Assembly: GCA_963817465.1 (NCBI GenBank)
Contig: CAWFOP010000007.1
Location: forward strand, 434,001-498,000
Origin: CAMPKL01 sp963817465
GTDB lineage: Bacteria > Acidobacteriota > Terriglobia > Bryobacterales > UBA6623
Reading direction: 5' to 3'
Length of the DNA stretch: 64,000 nt
The position numbers and the translations under genes are program-made. Of the stretch, positions 8,699 through 17,932 are shown piece after piece. Each line of letters starts with the position of its first letter. Within the stretch, counting starts at the first letter, position 1. A model generated the notes under the pieces. The model saw only the letters and a list, made by a program, of their open reading frames with translations. It was not told where the DNA came from and ran no database searches.

Positions 8699-10099
8699 AT
8701 GCTATGCAACCAACAACTTTCGCCCACCCTGCCCCGTCGCGACTTCGTGAAGACCGGGGCGACCGCTCTAGCCCTGACCGCCGCTTCGTACAATCGCGTC
8801 CTTGGCGCGAACGAACGGATCGGCATGGGCTACATCGGCTACGGACTGATCGGCAAGCGCCACGTCATCGACTTCAACGAGCGCGACGACGTCAACTCCG
8901 TCGCGATCGCCGAGACGCATGGCGGCCGGCTCGATGAGGCGCAGAGCTTCATCGGCGGCGGCGTCAAAGGCTACCGGGATTTCCGCAAGCTGTTTGAGAA
9001 CAAAGACGTCGACGCCGTCTGCGTCGCGGTACCCGACCACTGGCACGCGTTGATGACGATGATGGCCTGCGCCGCCGGCAAAGACGTCTACGTCGAGAAG
9101 CCCATGACGCTGTTCATCCGCGAAGGTCGCTGGATGATCGACGTCCGCGATCGCTATAAGCGCGTCGTCCAGGTCGGCACCCAGCAGCGGTCGGGGCCAC
9201 ACTACAAACGCGCCAAAAAGTTGATCGAGGACGGGCACTTGGGTCGTGTCTTTTCCGTCAAGGCCGGCGCGGCGCGCAACATCATGCCCGGCTACGGCAC
9301 GCCCGAGGGAGACGAGCCGCCGCCCTATCTCGATTGGAATATGCTGCTCGGCCCGGCGCCGGAGGTTCCCTACAACGCCAAACGCGCCATCTATCACTTC
9401 CGCTGGTTCTGGGACTACTCCGGCGGCCAGATGACCAACCTCGGGCAGCACCAGTTCGACATCGCCTACTGGTACCTCCACCTCAAGGGCCCGCGCGCCG
9501 TTACGAGCTTCGGCGGCCGTTGGCTGCTCGATGATCTCGGCGACACCCCCGACACGCAAGAGGCGATCTTCGAGTTTCCCGACCACAAGCTCGTGATGAC
9601 TTGGACGGACCGCGAATGCTCGCACGGCGATACGGCCCCGGGCCTCGTCTTCTACGGGGAAAAGGGCAGCCTATCGATTGGCCGCGGCGGCTTCCAGACC
9701 GAGCCCGACGAAAAAGTGCCGCCCGAAAACACGGTTCCGGAGTTCACCGGCGCTCACCCGGTCGGCGGTCCGCAGCACGTCGAGGTCAAGCAAAAGCAGT
9801 ACTGGACCGACGACATCGACGACGACACCGGCGACTCCGCCGAGCAATTCAAGCTGCACGTCGCCGACTTCCTCGCCGCGGTCCGCAGCCGCAATCAGCC
9901 TGTCTCGAACGTCGAGGCCGGGCACGCCGTGGCGACGCATTGCCACCTCGCAAACCTCTCGCTGCGCCTCGGGCGGCGCCTCGAGTGGAATCCCGACACC
10001 GAGGAAATCGTCAACGACGCAGAGGCGTCGAAGATGCTTGTGCGCCCCTATCGCTCGCCTTGGGACAAAGAGCTCGCGGCCCTGGGCGTTCGCGCCTGA
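8699..10099 (+). CDS. Gfo/Idh/MocA-family oxidoreductase, Tat-exported
   Basis: The frame is open much further upstream, but homology-like sequence begins at ATG 8699, giving 466 residues. The N-terminus has a Tat motif RRDFVKTG (R13-R14) and a hydrophobic stretch, so the enzyme is probably periplasmic with pre-bound NAD(P). A Rossmann segment follows: MGYIGYGLIGKRH, then DAVCVAVPDHWHALMTMMACAAGKDVYVEKPMTL with the EKP motif carrying the catalytic lysine. The C-terminal domain has SGGQMTNLGQHQFDIAYW. Such secreted family members are abundant in Acidobacteria and Planctomycetes and are assigned to sugar or sugar-acid oxidation. The sequence GGAG lies only two bases before ATG, so initiation may be weak or the start slightly different. 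The next gene encodes a sugar isomerase-like TIM barrel. Confidence 0.88.
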   Translation: MLCNQQLSPTLPRRDFVKTGATALALTAASYNRVLGANERIGMGYIGYGLIGKRHVIDFNERDDVNSVAIAETHGGRLDEAQSFIGGGVKGYRDFRKLFENKDVDAVCVAVPDHWHALMTMMACAAGKDVYVEKPMTLFIREGRWMIDVRDRYKRVVQVGTQQRSGPHYKRAKKLIEDGHLGRVFSVKAGAARNIMPGYGTPEGDEPPPYLDWNMLLGPAPEVPYNAKRAIYHFRWFWDYSGGQMTNLGQHQFDIAYWYLHLKGPRAVTSFGGRWLLDDLGDTPDTQEAIFEFPDHKLVMTWTDRECSHGDTAPGLVFYGEKGSLSIGRGGFQTEPDEKVPPENTVPEFTGAHPVGGPQHVEVKQKQYWTDDIDDDTGDSAEQFKLHVADFLAAVRSRNQPVSNVEAGHAVATHCHLANLSLRLGRRLEWNPDTEEIVNDAEASKMLVRPYRSPWDKELAALGVRA

Positions 10100-10170
10100 G
10101 TCGCCGCGGATCCGGCCGCCGCACGGCCCCGCTCAAACGGGGCCATGCTAATCTGCGCCTGAACCCCGTT

Positions 10171-11214
10171 ATGACACGCCGACAGTTCGCCGCCCTCGCC
10201 GCCGCCGCTCCCGCGGCCATGTCCTCCGCTGCCGCCGCTCCCATGACATCGATGGGCGTCGGAACGGCCTCCTACCACTTGCGATCGCGCTATGACCGCG
10301 AGGCCGGCAAGACACCCATCACCGAAACCGTCACGTTCGCGCAGTATTGCGCCGACCTCGGCGCCGGCGGCATCCAGGCCGCGCTGACCGAACCGGACCG
10401 CGGCTACGCCAAGAAGGTGCGCCAGATCCTCGAGCCTCGCGGCATGTACTTCGAAGCTTCGGGAAAGCTGCCGCAAGATGAGACCGAGATCGGCGACTTC
10501 CGCGACATGCTGCGCGCCGCGCAAGAAGCCGGCGCAACCGTGGTGCGAACGACCCTGTTCTCAGGCCGCCGCTACGAGGTTTACCGCAGCTACGACGCCT
10601 ATAAGGACGCCGCCAACCAAGCCTGGAAGTCCATCCTTCTCGCCGAGCCGCAGCTTCGCAAGCGGCGCATGAAGATCGCCATCGAGAACCACAAGAATCT
10701 GCGCATCCCCGACATGCTCGACCTGATGAAACGCATCCAAAGCGAGTACGTGGGAATCTGCGTCGACTTCGGCAACAACTACGCTCTGATGGAAGACCCG
10801 CTGGATATCGTCGAGGAGTTAGCCAAGTACGCCCTGGCGAGCCACATCAAAGACCATCGCCTCAAGGAATACCCGCAAGGCTTTCTGCTCGAAGATGCGC
10901 CGCTGGGAGAGGGCGTCATGGACCTCAAGCGCATGATCGCGATCCTGCGCCAGGCCCAGCCCAATCTGCATTTCACGCTGGAGACGATGACGCGCGACGC
11001 CCTCGAGATCCCCTATCTCACCGACGCCTATTGGACGGCGCTGCCGGACTTGCCGGGCCGCGACCTGGCCCACACGATCGTCACCGTGCGCGACAACCAA
11101 TCCCAAGAGGATTTCCCAAAGATCAGCGCCCTGGGCCGCGAGGAGCAAATCGAGCTGGAAGATCAGAACATCCGCAAGGGACTGGCCTACGGCCGCGACG
11201 TTTTAGGACTGTAG
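10171..11214 (+). CDS. Sugar phosphate isomerase/epimerase-like TIM barrel, Tat-exported
   Basis: Start ATG 10171 gives 347 residues with an N-terminal MTRRQFAALAAAAPAA Tat-like signal. The body matches AP-endonuclease-2/xylose-isomerase-like barrels: KIAIENHKNLRIPDMLDLMKR places a metal-binding Glu and His, YVGICVDFGNNYALMEDP gives the metal-binding Asp, HIKDHRL the next ligands, and LGEGVMDLKRM a late Glu. It lies 71 bases after the Gfo/Idh/MocA gene on the same strand, and the two families are a frequent operon pair in sugar or inositol-like catabolism. Substrate unknown. Confidence 0.85.
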   Translation: MTRRQFAALAAAAPAAMSSAAAAPMTSMGVGTASYHLRSRYDREAGKTPITETVTFAQYCADLGAGGIQAALTEPDRGYAKKVRQILEPRGMYFEASGKLPQDETEIGDFRDMLRAAQEAGATVVRTTLFSGRRYEVYRSYDAYKDAANQAWKSILLAEPQLRKRRMKIAIENHKNLRIPDMLDLMKRIQSEYVGICVDFGNNYALMEDPLDIVEELAKYALASHIKDHRLKEYPQGFLLEDAPLGEGVMDLKRMIAILRQAQPNLHFTLETMTRDALEIPYLTDAYWTALPDLPGRDLAHTIVTVRDNQSQEDFPKISALGREEQIELEDQNIRKGLAYGRDVLGL

Positions 11215-11226
11215 CGGCGGCGCACT

Positions 11227-13254
11227 CTAGTTGACGTAAAGAAACGCGTTCAAGTTGAACATCGCCAGGGCGAACTCGCGCAGCGGCTGCTGTTCGAGGA
11301 ACTGCAGGCCGAGTTCCTCTTCCTTGTCAGTCGGCATGCGGTTGGCGGCCAGCAAGTAGGCGCGTTCGATCAATTGCTGATGATTGTCGCCGACTTCACG
11401 GATGAGGCGATCGGCGAACTGCTGGGCCAACTCGTTTGAGATGTCGCCGTTGAGCAACTCGAGCGACTGCGGCGCGTGGGTCGAGGTCTGGCGCCGCGCG
11501 CACGTCGTCAAGGCCGGCGGCTGATCGAAAACCTCCATGAACGGCAGCCTCAGGTTGCGCTTCTGGAGCAGGTAGACCGACCGGCGATAGTGCTCGTTGT
11601 GGTCGGGCGTCACTTCCCATTGCGTGGGGTCATAGAGCAAATCGACCAACGCGCTGTCGACGGGAACGATCACGCTCTCGCCGCCCATCTTCTCGTTGAG
11701 CACGCCGGCGACCGTCAGCATGCCGTCGCGCACCTCTTCGGCTGACAGCCGCCGCAGCGGCATGTGCCACAGCAGCCGGTTGTCGGAGTCCTTCTCGGCG
11801 CCGAGCTTCGCCATCGTCGGGTTTTCAGACGCCTGTTGGTACGTGCTCGACATCAGGATCATGCGCTGGAGGGGCTTCATCCGCCAGCCTTGCTCGACGA
11901 ACTGCTCGGCCAAGTAATCGAGTAGCTTGGGGTGGCTCGGCCGATCGCCCATGAAGCCGAAGTCGTTCGGCGTGTTCACGATGCCCTTGCCGAAGTGGTA
12001 GGTCCACATACGGTTGACGGCGACGCGCGGCGTCAGCGGCTGATTGGGATCGGCGAGCCAGTTGGCCAGGATCAGGCGCGGATTCTCGGTCTCGGGCGGA
12101 AGCGCCTCGGCGCCCTCGGGCAGCAGCACGCCGAGCGTCCGCATACCGACTTGCTCGCCTTTCTGGTCGTAGTCGCCGCGCTGCAGCAAGTGGATCTCCG
12201 GGCGGTTCTCGTAGTCGTCGCGGACGGTGGTGATGTTGTCGGGCGGGGCCGGCAGCTCGGCTTCGAGCTTGTCGTACTCCTGCTTGAGCTCGCGCAGCTC
12301 GTCGCCCTCGGCGAGTTGGAGCTTGCTGCGCATGCCCTTGAGCTTGCCGCGCAGCTTCTTGGTCTCGTCGCGCCACTCCGCGGGAGTCAGTCCGCCTTCC
12401 TTGAGCGGCACGTCGTTCTCTTCCGCCGTCGCCAGGAAGGCCTGCAGTTGGTAGTAGTCCTTCTGCTTGATCGGGTCGAACATGTGGTTGTGGCAGCGCG
12501 CGCAGCCGACCGTCATCCCGAGGAAAGCCGAGCCCAGAATGTCGGTGCGCTCGGTGAGAACCTCATTGCGGCTCGAAGCCACTTCCTGGTTGCCGGCGTT
12601 GCGGCGGACCGCGCCCAGGCGGTGGAAGCCGGCGGCGATCAGCAGGGGCTGGTTGCGCTTGTCGCGCAAGTCGCCCTCGACCATCTCGTCTCCGGCCACC
12701 TGTTCACGCATGAAGCGGTCGAACGGCTTGTCGTCGTTGAACGCTTGGATCACGTAGTCGCGGTAGCGCCACAGGCCGGGCAGATAGCGGTCATACTCGA
12801 AGCCCTCGGTCTCGGCGTAGCGCACCACATCGAGCCAATGCTGCCCCCAGCGCTCGCCGTAGTGCGGGCTCGCTAGCAGATCTTCGACGACTTTTTTCCA
12901 GGCCTCGGGCGATTGGTCGCCGACGAACTCGGCGACCTGGGCCGGCGTCGGCGGCAGGCCCAGCATGTCGTAGTAGGCGCGGCGAATCAGCGCGGCGCGG
13001 TCGGCCGCCGGCGCGGGCTGTAAGCCGCTTTCGCGCAGCTTGGCGAGCACGAACGCGTCGACCGGCGTGCGCACCCACTGCCGGGCGGCCTCGTCGCTGA
13101 AGGCCGGGGGCTGCACGTGGGCCCGCGGTTGAAACACCCAATATTCTCGTTCCGCCTGCTTGTAGACCGGCGCCGGGGCCGCCCAGATCGGGGCGCCGAG
13201 GCACATAGTCAAGGCGAGCGAAAGAGTTCGAGCGACGAGGCGAGAAAAATTCAT
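11227..13254 (-). CDS. DUF1549/DUF1553 (PSCyt2/PSD1) secreted cytochrome-like protein
   Basis: The chosen ATG at 13254 gives 675 residues and a good signal peptide ending near WAA|PAP. An in-frame GTG at 13281 would add nine residues; neither start has a clear Shine-Dalgarno. The N-terminal half is DUF1549: FVLAKLRESGLQPAP, RRAYYDMLGLPPTPAQV, YGERWGQHWLDVVRYAETEGFEYD. A single haem-binding motif CARCH is followed by HMFDPIKQKDYYQLQAF. After a charged coiled linker comes DUF1553, with LILANWLADPNQPLTPRVAVNRMWTYHFG, PSHPKLLDYLAEQF and a C-terminal QTSTHAPQSLELLNGD block. The family is typical of Planctomycetes and Acidobacteria and usually pairs with a DUF1501 protein, which is absent here. Function is not established. 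Confidence 0.88.
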   Translation of the reverse strand: MNFSRLVARTLSLALTMCLGAPIWAAPAPVYKQAEREYWVFQPRAHVQPPAFSDEAARQWVRTPVDAFVLAKLRESGLQPAPAADRAALIRRAYYDMLGLPPTPAQVAEFVGDQSPEAWKKVVEDLLASPHYGERWGQHWLDVVRYAETEGFEYDRYLPGLWRYRDYVIQAFNDDKPFDRFMREQVAGDEMVEGDLRDKRNQPLLIAAGFHRLGAVRRNAGNQEVASSRNEVLTERTDILGSAFLGMTVGCARCHNHMFDPIKQKDYYQLQAFLATAEENDVPLKEGGLTPAEWRDETKKLRGKLKGMRSKLQLAEGDELRELKQEYDKLEAELPAPPDNITTVRDDYENRPEIHLLQRGDYDQKGEQVGMRTLGVLLPEGAEALPPETENPRLILANWLADPNQPLTPRVAVNRMWTYHFGKGIVNTPNDFGFMGDRPSHPKLLDYLAEQFVEQGWRMKPLQRMILMSSTYQQASENPTMAKLGAEKDSDNRLLWHMPLRRLSAEEVRDGMLTVAGVLNEKMGGESVIVPVDSALVDLLYDPTQWEVTPDHNEHYRRSVYLLQKRNLRLPFMEVFDQPPALTTCARRQTSTHAPQSLELLNGDISNELAQQFADRLIREVGDNHQQLIERAYLLAANRMPTDKEEELGLQFLEQQPLREFALAMFNLNAFLYVN

Positions 13255-13422
13255 CGAAATTGCCGGATTCAAGGCGTTCACGGGCCCACTTAGGCACTTT
13301 AGATCGTATCGATAACGGTAGCAGTCGTCAATCAGTAGGCGCGGCTCCGCCGCCTGAGGTCGTTGCTAGACTGCTGAGCGTAGGCTGGAACCGTCGCGCG
13401 GTTCCCTCATCTCTTCACCCCG

Positions 13423-14550
13423 ATGGGTCTGGTCGCCCGCATTCGAAACGCCGCAATCCTAGGCTTGCTCGCCGCGATCTCCCCGGCAACCCCCGCTTTC
13501 GCCGCGGATGCGCCCGACGAGCCGTTGCCCTGCGCGATCGACTTTTTCCAGCCGCGGCTCGACTTCGAATTCCGCTTCTTCTCCGCCTATCGCGTCAGTA
13601 TTCCTTCACGCCGGCTCGAAGGGCCCAAGCGGCCGTTCCTGGTCAAGACGGTGGTCCAGCCGCTGGACAAGCCCGGCGCCGAACCCGTGGTGTTCGACCG
13701 CCGCTTCCGCGCCGGCCCGGTGGTCGGGCGACGAAGCGAGTCCATCGAATTCTCGTCCTCCTTCGTCACCGGGGAAGGCAGGTATCAAGTCACCTGGTAT
13801 TTCGCTGACAGCCAGGGCCCGAGTTGCGCCGCGCGGTGGGAAATCAAGGCCGAGCGCGGCAAGGGCGAGCGCGACGTCCGCATGACAATCGAGCCGGGCG
13901 AAGTCGACGATTCGCGCGTCTATGTTTACCGCCCCGAGAAGGCCGTGGTCGGCGACCAGGGCCGGCCGCTGCGGCTGAAGGTCTTCCTCTCGCTCGACGT
14001 GCCGCCGCGGCGCAGCCGCACCCAGGTTCGCCTGTGGGAGCTGATGCCGCGCATCGCGGCGCTGCGGGCGCTGTCGCGGCACCCGCGCTTGGCTGAGTTT
14101 TCGCTCGTGGTCTACAGCGTCGAAGAGCAGGCGGTGCTGTTTCGGCACGATCTGGAGGACCGCTTCGAGTTTCCAGCGCTCGAAGCCGCCGTCGACAAGC
14201 TCGAGCCGGCGTTCGTCTCGATCGAGCAATTAGGCCGCGACAAGGAGCTCGACTTCTTCACCAAGATGCTGCTCGAAGAGATTCCCGGCGACGAGCAAGT
14301 CGACGCGTACGTCTTCGTCGGGCCTGACGTGTACACGCGCGACAACATCGACAAACAGGCGCTGGCCGCCTCGCCCGGGCCGCGCGGGCCGGTCTTCTTT
14401 CTGGCGCAGACGCGCGTGCCGTGGAAGGGGCTCGTGAGCAAGGCCGTCTCATTCTTCGACGGCAAGCGGATTCGCTTCGCGAGCCCGCGGCAACTCGCCG
14501 ACGGCGTCGAGGAGTTGGTGGACAGGATCGACCGAGCGTCGGGTGAGTGA
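13423..14550 (+). CDS. Secreted protein of unknown function
   Basis: The protein has 375 residues with a clear signal peptide ending FAA near residue 28. The mature part is predicted mostly beta in the first half, with two cysteines (in PCAIDFF and GPSCAARW) that could form a disulfide. A mixed alpha/beta second half includes DAYVFVGPDVYTRDNID and ends near LVDRIDRASGE. It has the feel of a VWA-like or Rossmann-like fold but no metal-site motif is visible. I do not recognise the family. It is divergent from the DUF1549/1553 gene across a gap of about 170 bases and precedes a tRNA gene. Confidence 0.7.
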   Translation: MGLVARIRNAAILGLLAAISPATPAFAADAPDEPLPCAIDFFQPRLDFEFRFFSAYRVSIPSRRLEGPKRPFLVKTVVQPLDKPGAEPVVFDRRFRAGPVVGRRSESIEFSSSFVTGEGRYQVTWYFADSQGPSCAARWEIKAERGKGERDVRMTIEPGEVDDSRVYVYRPEKAVVGDQGRPLRLKVFLSLDVPPRRSRTQVRLWELMPRIAALRALSRHPRLAEFSLVVYSVEEQAVLFRHDLEDRFEFPALEAAVDKLEPAFVSIEQLGRDKELDFFTKMLLEEIPGDEQVDAYVFVGPDVYTRDNIDKQALAASPGPRGPVFFLAQTRVPWKGLVSKAVSFFDGKRIRFASPRQLADGVEELVDRIDRASGE

Positions 14551-14746
14551 CGAGCTATCGGAACAGCGAGCGACGAAGATGCGCTCTCACGGCAAGCGTT
14601 TCCCATCACCATCTTCGATTGCTCGAAGACCCACGCCTTGCGGGTCAGGGCTCAAGCTTCGCGGTTGTCGTTGTGGGGCGTCCTTGGGACTTTTCTCATG
14701 CGCCCTCACGGGGCAAGGCGAGCGCTGATTCGATTGAGATTCGGAG

Positions 14747-14820
14747 TGGTTGGCCGGGGAGGATTCGAACCCCCATTCCATGGACCAAAACCATGTGTCC
14801 TGCCATTGGACGACCGGCCA
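14747..14820 (-). tRNA. tRNA-Gln (anticodon TTG)
   Basis: On the minus strand the acceptor strands TGGCCGG (14814-14820) and CCGGCCA (14751-14757) pair fully. They are followed by discriminator A (14750) and an encoded CCA (14747-14749). The anticodon arm is CATGG-TTTTGGT-CCATG with TTG at loop positions 34-36, decoding CAA. The T arm has GGGGG-TTCGAAT-CCTCC. A complete cloverleaf forms in 71 bases plus CCA. Confidence 0.95.
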
Positions 14821-14915
14821 ACACCCAAATCCCAGACTAACACGGAGAAGCGCTGCGGGATCCTGTGCCCAAACATGTATGATTATTGTCGATCCAAGCC
14901 GGGGAGCTCTCTCAA

Positions 14916-16586
14916 ATGCCGCCAGTTCTAGCAGCGATTCTCTGCCTTATCACTTACGTGATCGTCTACCGGTTTTACGCCCGTTATTTGGGCAGTAAGA
15001 TCTTCGAGCTCGACCCGGCGGCGTCCACTCCGGCGCATGACATCAACGACGGCGTCGATTATGTGCCGTCGAACCGGGTGGTGCTGTTCGGGCACCACTA
15101 CGCCTCGATCGCCGGACTGGCGCCGATGCTCGGGCCGGCCATCGCGGTGATCTGGGGTTGGCTTCCCGGGATGCTCTGGGTCGTGCTGGGGACGCTATTT
15201 ATCGGCGCGGTGCACGACTTCGGAGCGCTGGTCGTCTCGATGCGCAACCGCGGAATGTCGATCGGCAAGGTCGCCGAAGACCTGATCGGCCACAGGGCGA
15301 AATTCCTGTTCCTGCTGATCATCCTGTTCCTGATCTGCCTGGTGATGGGCGTGTTCATCCGCACGGTCGCCGGGCTGTTCACGGTCGAGTACTATCCCGA
15401 GTCGGTCTTCCCGACATTCTTCTTGATCTTCGTGGCGATGGTGATCGGGTGGCTGGTTTACAAGCGCAACGGGAGCATCAGCAAACTGACCGTAATCGGG
15501 TTCGTGATCATGATCGCCTCGATCTGGGTGGGCCTGGTCATCGCCAAGCCGAACCTCGGCATGAATCCCTGGATCTACCTGCTGCTGATCTATGCCTTCG
15601 CGGCCTCGACCTTGCCGGTCTGGGCGTTGCTGCAGCCGCGCGACTATTTGAACTCGCTGCTGCTCTATTTGGGACTCGGCATGGCCTACGTGGGCTTCTT
15701 CTTCCTGGCGCCGGATTTTGCCGCACCGGCGGTTCAAGCGCACCCGCTCGATGCGCCGCCGATCTTCCCGTTCGTGTTCATCGTCATCGCTTGCGGCGCG
15801 GTCTCGGGCTTTCACGGTTTGGTCTCGTCGGGCACCACGTCGAAGCAAATCGATAAGGAGACCGACGCCGTACCGATCGGCTACGGCGGCATGGTGGGCG
15901 AGTCGCTGCTGGGCCTGATGGCCGTGCTCGCGTGCACGGCGGGCTTCTCGTCGCCGGCGAGTTGGTCGGCGCACTACGCGAGCTGGACGTCGGCCGACAC
16001 GCTGGCCGGCAAGATGCGCGCCTTCATCGACGGGACGGCGACCTTCATCGCGTCCATGGGGATCCCCATGGAAGTGGCGCAGGCGTTCGTCGCGCTGGTG
16101 GCCGTGTCGTTCGCGCTGACGTCGCTCGACTCGGGCACGCGGCTGCTGCGCTACAACATCGAAGAGATCGCGTCATCGGTCGGCGTCAAGTGGATCGAGC
16201 GCTACTCGGCGTCGCTGATCGCGGTTGCTTTGATCGGCTTTTTCGCTTTTTACGAGATCGACGGCCAGCCGGCCGGCTTGGCGTTGTGGAGCCTGTTCGG
16301 CAGCACGAACCAAGTCCTGGGCGGCCTGACGCTGCTGACTGTGACCGTCTACCTCAAGCAGCGGTCGGCGAACTTCTGGCCCTACTTCTTGCCGATGGCC
16401 TTCATGATGGTGGTGACCTTCACCGCCATGGTGATCGACCTGCAGCGCTACTGGGCAAGCGGGAACATGCTGCTGACGGTCGTGGCGGGGTCGATATTCG
16501 TGATGAGCATTTGGCTGGCTCTCGAGGCCTACGCCAAAATGCGCGGCAACGGGGTCGCGCAGACTGCGCCGGCCGAAGGCGACTGA
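14916..16586 (+). CDS. cstA: Carbon starvation protein A (CstA-like)
   Basis: The start is taken as ATG 14916, since GGGGAG lies nine bases upstream; the frame stays open to an unlikely TTG at 14886. The 556-residue product is almost entirely membrane helices. It carries CstA features: DYVPSNRVVLFGHHYASIAGLAPMLGPAIAVIWGWLPG at the N-terminus, GAVHDFGALVVSMRNRGMSIG, and SGTTSKQIDKETDAVPIGYGGMVGESLLGLMA. It is shorter than E. coli CstA (about 700 residues) and belongs to the compact subfamily. CstA/BtsT proteins import peptides or pyruvate at the inner membrane. Downstream it nearly meets a small gene on the other strand. Confidence 0.93.
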   Translation: MPPVLAAILCLITYVIVYRFYARYLGSKIFELDPAASTPAHDINDGVDYVPSNRVVLFGHHYASIAGLAPMLGPAIAVIWGWLPGMLWVVLGTLFIGAVHDFGALVVSMRNRGMSIGKVAEDLIGHRAKFLFLLIILFLICLVMGVFIRTVAGLFTVEYYPESVFPTFFLIFVAMVIGWLVYKRNGSISKLTVIGFVIMIASIWVGLVIAKPNLGMNPWIYLLLIYAFAASTLPVWALLQPRDYLNSLLLYLGLGMAYVGFFFLAPDFAAPAVQAHPLDAPPIFPFVFIVIACGAVSGFHGLVSSGTTSKQIDKETDAVPIGYGGMVGESLLGLMAVLACTAGFSSPASWSAHYASWTSADTLAGKMRAFIDGTATFIASMGIPMEVAQAFVALVAVSFALTSLDSGTRLLRYNIEEIASSVGVKWIERYSASLIAVALIGFFAFYEIDGQPAGLALWSLFGSTNQVLGGLTLLTVTVYLKQRSANFWPYFLPMAFMMVVTFTAMVIDLQRYWASGNMLLTVVAGSIFVMSIWLALEAYAKMRGNGVAQTAPAEGD

Positions 16587-16599
16587 CCCCTACCTTCTC

Positions 16600-16836
16600 C
16601 TAGACGCAGGAATCGCGCGCGGCCCAATCCGTGACGACTTCGCGCGCGCCCGAAACCAGACACTGCAGCGTCGTCGCCAAGGCGCCGACGTCCGGAGGCT
16701 GAACGGCGGGCTGCATGTCGACCGAGACGCCGGACTGCGACGCCGCCTCGGCGGCGACGGGCGCGTGCGGCGAGAACACCGTCGCGAGCGCAATCGCCAG
16801 AGTCGGAATCACCAGTGCCGCAGCCAGTCTCCTCAT
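16600..16836 (-). CDS. Small secreted protein of unknown function
   Basis: The protein has 78 residues, of which the first 28 or so form a signal peptide (MRRLAAALVIPTLAIALATV, likely cleavage after VAA). The mature part is about 50 residues with two cysteines (in LQCLV and the C-terminal DSCV). AGGAAA lies at good spacing before ATG 16836. It is divergently oriented to the decaheme cytochrome gene and could share its promoter region. No family is recognised. Confidence 0.55.
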   Translation of the reverse strand: MRRLAAALVIPTLAIALATVFSPHAPVAAEAASQSGVSVDMQPAVQPPDVGALATTLQCLVSGAREVVTDWAARDSCV

Positions 16837-16941
16837 CGCTTTCCTATTGAGACGTACGACCGAGCCATCGGTTTTGTTGCCGGAACTTTCGCGGCCGCGG
16901 CGGGTTTGAAGACGAAACGAAAATGATACACATGAAAAAAG

Positions 16942-16971
16942 TTGTCACGTTAAGCATCGTCCGTGCGTAAT
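16942..16971 (+). promoter_or_regulatory. Candidate promoter for the decaheme/porin operon
   Basis: TTGTCA (16942-16947) and CGTAAT (16966-16971) are 18 bases apart in the only AT-rich stretch upstream of the cytochrome gene. The -10 match is weak, so this is a suggestion only. Confidence 0.25.
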
Positions 16972-17014
16972 GTAGAAAGCGGGGCGGCCCTGGGCGGGCC
17001 GGGTTGAGGAACGC

Positions 17015-17932
17015 TTGCGACGGATTCTGACCTGGATCGGGGCGTTGCTGTCGCTTGGAGGGGTCCAGGCGCAACAGCAGCAATTCATCGGCGGCCGGGC
17101 GTGCCAGGCCTGCCACCCCGACGTGTGGCACGGTTTCAACCGCAATCCGCACTTCGAATCGATCGCGCTGGAGTCCGCTCCACCTGAACAGACCGGCTGC
17201 GAAGGCTGTCACGGCCCCGGCGGCCTGCACGTGGCCGGCGGCGGCGACAAGACCAAGATCGTCGTCTTCGAGGACCTCGCGCCGAGCGCTGTCATCGAGC
17301 GCTGCCTAGCCTGCCACGCCGACGACATCGGCAAGGTCGAAATCCGCCGCTCGCCCCACTCGACCGGGGAAGTCAGTTGCATCTCGTGTCACTCGATCCA
17401 CAGCTCGCCTGAGATCGGCCCGCTGCTGGCCAAGCAAGAGCGTGAGGTCTGCTATGCCTGCCACCTCGAGGTGCGGGCGCGCTTCGAGCTGCCCTTCAAG
17501 CATCGCGTCAACGAAGGGGCGATGAAATGCTCGGACTGCCACAACCCGCACGGCGCTGCGAACGCCACCTGGGCGTCGTCCGCGAGCTCGCGGATGGTGA
17601 AACAAGCTTTTGGCAATGACATCGCGTGCACCCGCTGCCATACCGACAAGCGCGGACCGTTCGTTCACGAGCACCCGCCGGTGCGAGTGGAGGGCTGCAC
17701 GATTTGCCATGACCCGCACGGCAGCACGAATCCGCGGCTGTTGAGCCGGCCGGCGACCTTCACGCTTTGCCTCGAGTGCCACAACAGCGTCATGGGCTTC
17801 GGGACCCGCCGCGAGGGCATCCCTAACCCGACGCAAGGGTTCCACAACCTGGCTGACCCGAGCTTCCAGAACTGCGTCACGTGCCACTCGCGCATCCACG
17901 GCTCCAACACGGACCCGCTGTTTCGGCGATGA
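17015..17932 (+). CDS. Decaheme c-type cytochrome, DmsE/MtrA-like
   Basis: The protein has 305 residues beginning at TTG 17015, with GAGGA four bases upstream and a signal peptide ending VQA|QQQ. Ten CXXCH haem sites are present: CQACH, CEGCH, CLACH, CISCH, CYACH, CSDCH, CTRCH, CTICH, CLECH and CVTCH. Ten haems in about 300 residues is the size and haem count of the periplasmic MtrA/PioA/DmsE family. In metal reducers this family sits inside an outer-membrane porin and carries electrons across it. The stop overlaps the next start (ATGA), and that gene encodes a large beta-barrel, strongly supporting a porin-cytochrome module. Confidence 0.92.
   Translation: MRRILTWIGALLSLGGVQAQQQQFIGGRACQACHPDVWHGFNRNPHFESIALESAPPEQTGCEGCHGPGGLHVAGGGDKTKIVVFEDLAPSAVIERCLACHADDIGKVEIRRSPHSTGEVSCISCHSIHSSPEIGPLLAKQEREVCYACHLEVRARFELPFKHRVNEGAMKCSDCHNPHGAANATWASSASSRMVKQAFGNDIACTRCHTDKRGPFVHEHPPVRVEGCTICHDPHGSTNPRLLSRPATFTLCLECHNSVMGFGTRREGIPNPTQGFHNLADPSFQNCVTCHSRIHGSNTDPLFRR

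Noticed and set aside
11932..12876. 314-codon open frame opposite the DUF1549/1553 gene
   Set aside because: Antisense to a conserved gene; repetitive Val/Ala/Leu composition without domain.
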